Shown here: one piece after another, positions 1 through 4,845 of the stretch
Layout: each line of letters opens with the position of its first letter
Numbering within the stretch: the stretch's first letter is position 1
Assembly: GCA_945862475.1 (NCBI GenBank)
Contig: CAMAYW010000148.1
Span: 1 to 6,448 of the forward strand
Direction of reading: 5' to 3'
DNA length: 6,448 nt
From: Bacteriovorax stolpii
Lineage (GTDB): Bacteria; Bdellovibrionota; Bacteriovoracia; Bacteriovoracales; Bacteriovoracaceae
Made by a program: the position numbers and the translations under genes
Notes under the pieces: model-generated
What the model was told of the DNA's origin: nothing
What the model saw: only the letters and a program-made list of their open reading frames with translations
Database searches by the model: none

Positions 1-1
1 C

Positions 2-442
2 CTTTTCCTTGCCAGTTACTTTAAGGACATTGGATTCTCAATGATTCCTTCTGGAAAATTTGACTTAAAGACTCTGACGACTCGCGATCAAGAACTCTTT
101 GCTAATCATGCTGATCATTCATTTGACCTTCTCGATGGCCGCATACCACTTTCTAAAAGCCATCTGACAATGATTAAGCATCATCACTTCATGAATGATA
201 AAATGAAGCAATATCTCGTAAAGGATAGCGACAATAGTCAGCACCAAGAAATTATTTTCGGGATAGAAAGTACCTTAGTATCCGTCTTTGATATTGTGGT
301 TGCGATGACAAGTGATCGCCCCTACAGGAAGGGAATGTCACTTTATCAATCAATGGAAGTCGTAAAACGCATGATGGCTGACGACTACCCTCAGGAATTT
401 AAGGCCCTTGTCATATTTTTTAAACAATTTTTTAAAAACTAA
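2..442 (+). CDS. HD-GYP-like signalling domain, C-terminal part (5' end outside window)
   Basis: The frame is open to the left edge, so the ATG at 41 is internal and the gene starts before the window; 146 residues are visible. They follow the order of an HD-GYP domain (c-di-GMP phosphodiesterase class). Residues 1-15 contain KDIG where active members have HDIGK. H36 in an AxHADHSFDLL helix matches the second histidine motif, and H60-H62 match the HHE motif. VFDIVVAMTSDRPYRKGMS at about 95-113 closely matches the family's conserved VxDxxxAxTSxRPYR segment. The first HD histidine is replaced by lysine (K8), and the GYP signature that should follow HHE is absent, the sequence running HHHFMNDKMKQ. 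Enzymatic activity is therefore doubtful; a c-di-GMP-binding or purely structural role is possible. The upstream part, perhaps a receiver or other sensor domain, is not visible. Family assignment is fairly sure; function is inference. Confidence 0.75.
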   Translation, partial: LFLASYFKDIGFSMIPSGKFDLKTLTTRDQELFANHADHSFDLLDGRIPLSKSHLTMIKHHHFMNDKMKQYLVKDSDNSQHQEIIFGIESTLVSVFDIVVAMTSDRPYRKGMSLYQSMEVVKRMMADDYPQEFKALVIFFKQFFKN

Positions 443-446
443 GCTT

Positions 447-474
447 TTCAAAGTCTTCACATTTTTTCGATAAT
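447..474 (+). promoter_or_regulatory. Weak sigma70-type promoter candidate for the 72-residue gene
   Basis: TTCAAA (447-452, 4 of 6 matches to TTGACA), a 16-base spacer and GATAAT (469-474, 5 of 6 matches to TATAAT) lie in the gap after the HD-GYP-like gene. A start near 481 would give a leader of about 54 bases carrying the dyad at 488-507. The region is AT-rich, so chance matches are likely. Confidence 0.25.
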
Positions 475-487
475 CAAATTACATAGA

Positions 488-507
488 CAGTTTCATGGTA
501 GAAACTG
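488..507. repeat. Perfect 7-6-7 inverted repeat upstream of the 72-residue gene
   Basis: CAGTTTC (488-494), a 6-base centre ATGGTA (495-500) and GAAACTG (501-507) form a perfect dyad. It ends 14 bases before the AAGGAGG ribosome binding site. It could be a protein operator or, in the leader RNA, a short hairpin. It is not followed by a T-run, so it does not look like a terminator of the HD-GYP-like gene. Confidence 0.5.
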
Positions 508-521
508 AACCATCGTATTCT

Positions 522-530
522 AAGGAGGGA
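522..530 (+). promoter_or_regulatory. Strong Shine-Dalgarno site fixing the start at 535
   Basis: AAGGAGGGA contains a full AGGAGG six bases before ATG 535. It is the strongest ribosome binding site in the window and settles the start of the 72-residue gene. Confidence 0.85.
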
Positions 531-534
531 ATCA

Positions 535-753
535 ATGGCGCAGGAACAGAGTCCGCTAACTGGTATCATTGAAGAAGATAAAGTTGTTATCGACTTCGGA
601 GAATTTGAAGGTAAGTCAGTTCTAGAAATTGCTGACACGAAACCTGAATTTTATCAGTTTTTAATTGAGCAAAAAGAAAGCGGAAACTTTTCCATCCGTA
701 GGACTAAAGACAAAATCTACCGTCTCTACATTCATCAGCATCTACTTAATTAG
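535..753 (+). CDS. Small protein resembling the ExoX C-terminal / DUF3820-type domain
   Basis: This is a 72-residue soluble protein with no signal peptide or membrane segment. Residues 18-46 read like the small domain found at the C-terminus of exodeoxyribonuclease X and alone in DUF3820-type proteins: a beta strand, then FGxFxGKS (F21, G22, G26, K27, S28), then an IAD turn and an aromatic FYQFLI helix. In that family the glycine-lysine turn precedes a YxxWL-type helix. The C-terminal third is basic (RRTKDKIYR), which would suit nucleic-acid binding, but that is inference. The complete reading frame and very strong ribosome binding site show that it is a genuine, probably well-translated gene. 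It is 92 bases after the HD-GYP-like gene and converges with the membrane-protein gene, leaving only 7 bases between stop codons. Family match is by eye and moderate; biological role unknown. Confidence 0.75.
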   Translation: MAQEQSPLTGIIEEDKVVIDFGEFEGKSVLEIADTKPEFYQFLIEQKESGNFSIRRTKDKIYRLYIHQHLLN

Positions 754-758
754 TTTGA

Positions 759-791
759 GGTTAAGGCAGGGAGAACTTCCCTGTCTTAACC
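759..791 (+). terminator. 14-bp hairpin at a convergent gene end
   Basis: GGTTAAGGCAGGGA (759-772), loop GAACT (773-777) and TCCCTGTCTTAACC (778-791) form a long stem. Its only irregularity is a G-U wobble in plus-strand RNA, which becomes an A/C mismatch in minus-strand RNA, so folding is better for the plus-strand transcript. It starts 6 bases after the stop of the 72-residue gene and spans the last codons of the minus-strand membrane-protein gene. No U-run follows on either strand, so it is not a textbook intrinsic terminator; it may act as a 3'-end stabiliser or a weak bidirectional terminator. Confidence 0.45.
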
Positions 792-1864
792 ATGTATTCG
801 AGATCCTTCTCTTTCTTCCATAAAAATCGATCAATAAAATAATGATGTGCCTGAGTGGCAAAAAATAATGACCATCCAAAGTTTGTTAACCACTCACTAT
901 CAGATTTTAAGAAGTTAAAAAATTTTCCATAAATTATGTAATTCCAATTCAAATCTTTAGCTAGTTCAAGATGCGCAATCATTATCGCATGGCTGATTAA
1001 GACTAGGCATGTGACGTAAAAAAAGAATCCCCCAATTGAGTTCCAGGAAAAAAATTTCAATTTATTATCTAATATTTTTTTGTCTCGGCGACCAATAACC
1101 CATACAAGATACGTGTAGGACAAATCGTGAGTGAGAGTCACTGTAAAAATCACAAGCGAAGTTGAATCTGATAGAATCGAGACGATTCCCCATCCTAGGA
1201 TCGCACTTAAGATAGAAAGATTTTTAGGGATGTTAAAAAAATGATCCTTTTTATAACGAGCAAATTCTATTCGTATGTAGTTAAGAAATGACAAACCATA
1301 GATAACAAAAACAAAGTTTGAAATAATCTCAATCCCAGGAATTTTTATGAACAAGTTAACCCATTTATAATTGTAACCAAAGGGAGCTGAGTGCCAGTAA
1401 ATAACAGGCGCCCACATGGTTAAATAAATAAAAAGATCTTCGAATCGTTTTTCCCAGATAGTCTTTACTCCATCCGTTTTGGAGAAAATCTTAACAAAAC
1501 CAAAATGCTGTTTAATAAAATGAAATACAACAAAATAAACAAGGAGTGTATCTATGAAGGTGACTGAAAAAAAGTTCAAAAGAATTGTCATGAGAGGCAG
1601 TAAGATCAAATAAGAAATTGGGTAGAGCCATTTATTTAGTTTACTTTCAAGGGGGTTCGAAAAAATTCTTGGATACTGAGCAAAAATATGGGCCCAATCT
1701 ATAATAAGAACAAGTAAAACGCAAAAACCTAGAAATTTAGAATTTGGAGAATCAAATGGAGGACTTTTAGCTAGCGCCAGAAAGATGAACAGAAACGGAA
1801 CAAGAAAAAGTCCAAAGAAATCAGCATACCCATTCATTATCCACGGTTGACTTTTAGTGTTCAT
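761..1864 (-). CDS. Histidine-rich polytopic membrane protein, downstream paralogue
   Basis: This 367-residue protein has about 9-10 hydrophobic segments (roughly 15-33, 45-66, 81-103, 105-118, 142-160, 178-198, 214-232, 236-256, 277-300, 328-342). I do not recognise the family with confidence. It is clearly a paralogue of the gene immediately upstream (by eye about 40-45% identical over the whole length). Shared blocks are KSQPWI at the N-terminus, DWxHIFAQ (D56, H59), HFIxQHFGFV (H115, H120), MWxPVIYWH (H158), LTHDxSYxxLVWxIGRRDK (H246, D247), H298 before a DLN, and TQxHHYFIDRxLWKKEKDL (H340, H341, D345). Eight histidines are invariant in the pair, mostly in or next to membrane helices, as in diiron, copper or haem membrane proteins; metal binding is inference. 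The start overlaps the upstream stop by 11 bases and has only a weak AAAAAG ribosome site, suggesting translational coupling. The 3' end contains the hairpin at 759-791. Confidence 0.85.
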   Translation of the reverse strand: MNTKSQPWIMNGYADFFGLFLVPFLFIFLALAKSPPFDSPNSKFLGFCVLLVLIIDWAHIFAQYPRIFSNPLESKLNKWLYPISYLILLPLMTILLNFFSVTFIDTLLVYFVVFHFIKQHFGFVKIFSKTDGVKTIWEKRFEDLFIYLTMWAPVIYWHSAPFGYNYKWVNLFIKIPGIEIISNFVFVIYGLSFLNYIRIEFARYKKDHFFNIPKNLSILSAILGWGIVSILSDSTSLVIFTVTLTHDLSYTYLVWVIGRRDKKILDNKLKFFSWNSIGGFFFYVTCLVLISHAIMIAHLELAKDLNWNYIIYGKFFNFLKSDSEWLTNFGWSLFFATQAHHYFIDRFLWKKEKDLEYMVKTGKFSLP

Positions 1865-2978
1865 AATCTACTTTTTTGTTATTTAAAATATAGGAGAGGT
1901 CTTTTTCTTTTTTCCACAAATAACGATCGATAAAATAGTGATGACCTTGAGTCACAAAAAAGATGGACCATCCCAACTTAATAAGAAAAGTTGAATCATT
2001 TTTGAGATCATTTAGTAATGTGCCAATTAAAAAATAGCTTCTATTTAAATCAAAGACTATCTCTGCATGGACACCAATAACGAGTCTACTGATAATAAGT
2101 ATGCCAAGAAAGTAAACGATTGACCCTGGAACTGACCAAAGTGAGTTCCACTTAATTTTATTCTCTGTGAGAATTTTATCTCTTCTTCCTATGAACCAAA
2201 CTAAAAGCATATAAGAAACATCATGGGTAAGCACGACTGTAAAGAAGATGAGAATGGGAACATCTTTAAAAAATGAGACACTCCCCCACGCGAGTCCTGC
2301 ACTAAAAATTGCCAAGAGTTTAGGAGTATTCACGACTTTTGTTTTGAGGAAACGCTTCAATTCAAAATATACAAAGAGGATCGAGGATAAAAAATAAAAT
2401 AAAAGTGCGATTTGAAATAGTTCTTTAGCATAAAGAAATTTGATAAAGTGGACGACCCAGTAATAAGTGTCAAAAGGAAATTCGATATGCCAATAAATGA
2501 CAGGAGTCCACATCGATAGGTAGATGAATAATCCTTCAACAAAAGATTCTATCTTTGATTTCTCTCCATCCGTTTTTGAATAAATTCTTACAAACCCAAA
2601 GTGCTGACGAATAAAGTGGTAAATGACAAAATAGACGAGGAATGATTCCACATAAGAGTGGATGAGAAAAAAGGTAAGTAACAACGCCAGAGTAAGGATT
2701 AATAAAAAGTATGAAAGAGTGTATAGGAATTTGGCCTTGCGGGATTCTGCAGGATTTAAAAAGATGCGATACCACTGAGCAAATATATGACCCCAGTCCA
2801 GGACAAGTACCGCATAAACCACCGAACTTAGGTCTGAACGAGATAAACCATTGAAGGGTGGTAAATGAAAATAAGCAAGGGCAACAAAAAGAATAGGAAT
2901 TGTGAAGAAACCTAGGGTATCGCCGTACCAAGAATGGATCCAAGGTTGAGATTTTAGATTCTTATCAATTTCGCCCAT
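1854..2978 (-). CDS. Histidine-rich polytopic membrane protein, upstream paralogue
   Basis: This is the 374-residue first gene of a tandem pair. The architecture matches its neighbour: a short cytoplasmic-looking N-terminus ending in KSQPWI, about 9-10 membrane segments, and a charged C-terminal tail after the HHYFIDRYLWKKEKDL block. Counterparts of the conserved residues are D61, H64, H121, H126, H164, H252, D253, H304, H346, H347 and D351. The loop after H126 carries a conserved SKTDG, and a positively charged IGRRDK follows the THD helix, consistent with fixed topology. No known catalytic family could be assigned; a multi-histidine membrane oxidoreductase or hydroxylase is one possibility, not demonstrated. 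The start at 2978 places KSQPWI near the N-terminus as in the paralogue, but no clear Shine-Dalgarno precedes it, and the leader is short and AU-rich. A sigma70-like promoter sits about 30-60 bases upstream and probably drives both genes. Confidence 0.85.
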   Translation of the reverse strand: MGEIDKNLKSQPWIHSWYGDTLGFFTIPILFVALAYFHLPPFNGLSRSDLSSVVYAVLVLDWGHIFAQWYRIFLNPAESRKAKFLYTLSYFLLILTLALLLTFFLIHSYVESFLVYFVIYHFIRQHFGFVRIYSKTDGEKSKIESFVEGLFIYLSMWTPVIYWHIEFPFDTYYWVVHFIKFLYAKELFQIALLFYFLSSILFVYFELKRFLKTKVVNTPKLLAIFSAGLAWGSVSFFKDVPILIFFTVVLTHDVSYMLLVWFIGRRDKILTENKIKWNSLWSVPGSIVYFLGILIISRLVIGVHAEIVFDLNRSYFLIGTLLNDLKNDSTFLIKLGWSIFFVTQGHHYFIDRYLWKKEKDLSYILNNKKVDYEH

Positions 2979-2999
2979 AATATAGGTCTAGGTATTTTT

Positions 3000-3019
3000 T
3001 TATTATTCCAATATAATAA
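3000..3019. repeat. 7-6-7 inverted repeat in the divergent promoter region
   Basis: TTATTAT (3000-3006) and ATAATAA (3013-3019) are perfect inverted copies separated by six bases. The dyad covers the -10 hexamer and probable start of the leftward promoter and the perfect TATAAT of the rightward one, so a protein bound here could control both directions. The arms are pure A/T in an AT-rich gap, which raises the chance of coincidence. Confidence 0.35.
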
Positions 3020-3037
3020 GCCCATATAGACTTTCAA
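3010..3037 (-). promoter_or_regulatory. Sigma70-type promoter for the membrane-protein pair
   Basis: Reading leftward, TTGAAA (3037-3032, 5 of 6 matches), a 16-base spacer and TATATT (3015-3010, 5 of 6 matches) form the best promoter match in the window. Transcription would begin near 3003, giving a leader of about 25 bases before ATG 2978. Its -35 hexamer abuts the ribosome binding site of the divergent gene. Confidence 0.5.
3012..3017 (+). promoter_or_regulatory. Possible -10 element for the secreted-protein gene
   Basis: A perfect TATAAT lies 32 bases before ATG 3050. The -35 position (2989-2994, TAGGTA) matches only 3 of 6 bases and there is no extended -10 TG, so support is weak. It overlaps the leftward -10 element. 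Confidence 0.25.
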
Positions 3038-3049
3038 CAAAGGTTTAAA

Positions 3050-3502
3050 ATGAAGCTCCTCTATATTTTACTTTGCTTAAGCTTATCAGCTTTTGCTGAT
3101 TATAATTCTGAACTTGCGGCCATTGAAAAATTTGAGGTTGATGTATTTCGTAATCAAAGTAATTATTTAAAACCTAAGCCCGGCCAACTTCCAGATCTGA
3201 CTCCTGCCTTCAGGAAGAGGCTCCAGACAGAAGAAAAATCTCTAAAATATTTCTATGTGCTCACGACTTGCTACCGTGCAATTAGACTTTATCAGACTGA
3301 TAATCAATTTGCTCTGTTTATTAAAAAACAATTCGGTGGGAAAGAACCAAATAAACAGCAGTGGGAAAGAGTTTTTACAGTGCTTGCCAATAATGTTTTG
3401 AATGAGCCAACTTCAGAACTCAAAAAATGTCTCAATGATAATGATTATTCTGATGAGCATTTTGATAAAAATATTCAGAAACTTTTAAAATCTAAGATTT
3501 AA
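3050..3502 (+). CDS. Small secreted protein of unknown function
   Basis: This 150-residue protein begins with a typical Sec signal peptide: MK, a hydrophobic stretch LLYILLCLSLS, then SAFA with likely signal peptidase I cleavage after A16, before DYNSE. C9 sits inside the hydrophobic core and is not in a lipobox, so it is not a clear lipoprotein. The mature part of about 134 residues is polar, mostly helical in appearance and lysine-rich. It contains exactly two cysteines (C74 in TTCYRAIR and C127 in LKKCLND) that could form a disulphide in the periplasm or outside the cell. I see no recognised domain. The ribosome site is AAAGG (3039-3043), six bases before ATG 3050. The gene diverges from the membrane-protein pair, and its stop shares the bases TTAA (3499-3502) with the stop of the convergent Nudix-MBL gene. 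Confidence 0.75.
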   Translation: MKLLYILLCLSLSAFADYNSELAAIEKFEVDVFRNQSNYLKPKPGQLPDLTPAFRKRLQTEEKSLKYFYVLTTCYRAIRLYQTDNQFALFIKKQFGGKEPNKQQWERVFTVLANNVLNEPTSELKKCLNDNDYSDEHFDKNIQKLLKSKI

Positions 3503-4845
3503 ATTCGATTTTCTGATTTTAATTTCTGTATGTGCTTCTTGATGTTTTCGAGCGCATAAGGCCATAGGCCTCTATCTATCTCACCATAAAGTCTCGGTAA
3601 CATCTCTTCCGAAGTCAGTCCCTCAGTATGGAGAGCGTAGACTTGTGCTTCTCTCTCTTTCCTATGGTTAAGAGTTTTTTCTAAAATCGTCGTTCCACCA
3701 AGACCAATGCCGTGTGAGGGAAATAAGATTTTGGGGGCCAAATTTATAACTTTCGATAAGGTTGTAAAATACTTGCTCATATCTCCTTCCTCTCCGCCGA
3801 TAACAACTGTGCCTATGCCCTGAAAAAGATCTCCTGCTAGAAACCAACTTAAATCTTTTGAGTAAATGGCAATTTGTCCCTCGTCATGGCCAGGAACCTC
3901 CATCACTAAAACGTCATGCCCTAACCACGTTGTCACAACATCTCCCTCATGAAGGATTATGACTGTGAGCCCATCAAAATAATTAGGGTGCTTGGTTAAT
4001 ATTTTATCCTTCGTATACTGGCCTAAAAGGATTGGAAGGTTAAATTCTCGCGCAAGAAGATTACATCTTTCATAGTGGTCTGGATGGTGATGAGTGATTA
4101 AAACTTGATCTACCCCAAATAGCTGGAGTGTCTTTTTAAATTTTCTATACTCTTCTTCATCTTTGGGAGATGGATCAACAATTGTTTTTTTGGCTTGATC
4201 ATCACCTATTAGAAAAGCATTGGTTCTAGTGGCAGGAGGAAGAGTATGAGACAGCGGCATGATTTGTCGAATGCCCTTAAGAGATTCAATATAAGGGACA
4301 AATTCCTCGCTATTGTAGGAAATGTTGAGATCTCCAACATGGGAAATATCTGGAGTTGAACTGAGAGACTGTATCACTTTAACGACAGGAGGAACCGCCA
4401 GTAACTGACCCTCTTCATATCGTTTTAACAGATTTTCTGGCTTCACCCATTCAAAGAGTCTCGCTTCATTAGTATCGACGACAAAAGGTATCTTTTTTGT
4501 AAGCTCAATTTTAAAAAAATGAGTAGCAAATCTTAAAGGATTAAAATCCGGCGTAACAGCGAGACCAAAATAAGAACAAGAACTCACGACTCCTTGACTG
4601 ATTTCGTGATTTAAATCCACTCCTAACTCTTCCTGAATTTCTCTTATGACTGCTCCGAAGAGTTTTGGGTCTAACCCCTGAGTTACAGAACAAGTTGAAT
4701 AAAAATCAGCATCATTTTTTTCAACTTTACCACCTGGAAACGCCCAGTAACCTGGAAAGGCCGTTAAAAAATTTTGTCTTTGAATCGCAAAGATGTCATC
4801 ACCGCAAGTTAGAATCACAGAGACAGCATCAATAATTTTAGACAT
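3499..4845 (-). CDS. Nudix hydrolase fused to metallo-beta-lactamase-fold hydrolase
   Basis: This is a 448-residue two-domain cytosolic protein. Residues 1-155 are a Nudix domain: a first strand, FPGYWAFPGGKVEKND (29-45), then REIQEELGV (68-76) holding the metal-binding glutamates E69, E72 and E73. The Nudix box is unusual: D45 stands where the first E is expected, and about 15 extra residues separate it from REIQEE. A split box is known in NUDT19-type CoA diphosphatases. Residues about 200-380 are a metallo-beta-lactamase fold with a full set of likely zinc ligands: HHHPDH (H252, H254, D256, H257), PGH (H320), AGD (D339) and PSH (H378). The C-terminal 395-445 resembles the winged-helix tail of LACTB2-like proteins. 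The ATG at 4845 overlaps the stop of the oxidoreductase gene by 8 bases (ATGTCTAA), with GGGA about 10 bases upstream, so co-translation is likely. Domain calls are strong. The substrate is unknown; CoA thioesters, nucleotide derivatives or RNA are candidates. Confidence 0.9.
   Translation of the reverse strand: MSKIIDAVSVILTCGDDIFAIQRQNFLTAFPGYWAFPGGKVEKNDADFYSTCSVTQGLDPKLFGAVIREIQEELGVDLNHEISQGVVSSCSYFGLAVTPDFNPLRFATHFFKIELTKKIPFVVDTNEARLFEWVKPENLLKRYEEGQLLAVPPVVKVIQSLSSTPDISHVGDLNISYNSEEFVPYIESLKGIRQIMPLSHTLPPATRTNAFLIGDDQAKKTIVDPSPKDEEEYRKFKKTLQLFGVDQVLITHHHPDHYERCNLLAREFNLPILLGQYTKDKILTKHPNYFDGLTVIILHEGDVVTTWLGHDVLVMEVPGHDEGQIAIYSKDLSWFLAGDLFQGIGTVVIGGEEGDMSKYFTTLSKVINLAPKILFPSHGIGLGGTTILEKTLNHRKEREAQVYALHTEGLTSEEMLPRLYGEIDRGLWPYALENIKKHIQKLKSENRI

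Noticed and set aside
41..442. ATG at 41 as the start of the HD-GYP-like gene
   Set aside because: The frame is open to the window edge and the residues before it (FLASYFKDIG) belong to the same domain, aligning with the HDIG motif region.
495..572. Short 25-codon frame beginning in the loop of the dyad and overlapping the start of the 72-residue gene
   Set aside because: It has no ribosome binding site, no recognisable product, and the strong AAGGAGG is placed for ATG 535 instead.
2357..2943. Two open frames (2357-2542 and 2536-2943) on the minus strand inside the upstream membrane-protein gene
   Set aside because: They lie within a gene confirmed by its paralogue, lack ribosome sites and have no recognisable motifs; they are out-of-frame readings.
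761..2978. Assignment of the membrane pair to Brp/Blh carotene dioxygenases or fatty-acid desaturases
   Set aside because: Histidine-rich helices are suggestive, but the spacing and motifs (DWxH, HxxxQHFG, HHYFID) do not match the signatures I know for those families.
3488..3500. AAATC-TAA-GATTT as a terminator for the exported-protein gene
   Set aside because: It has only five A/T-rich pairs with a 3-base loop and no U-run; too weak to be called.
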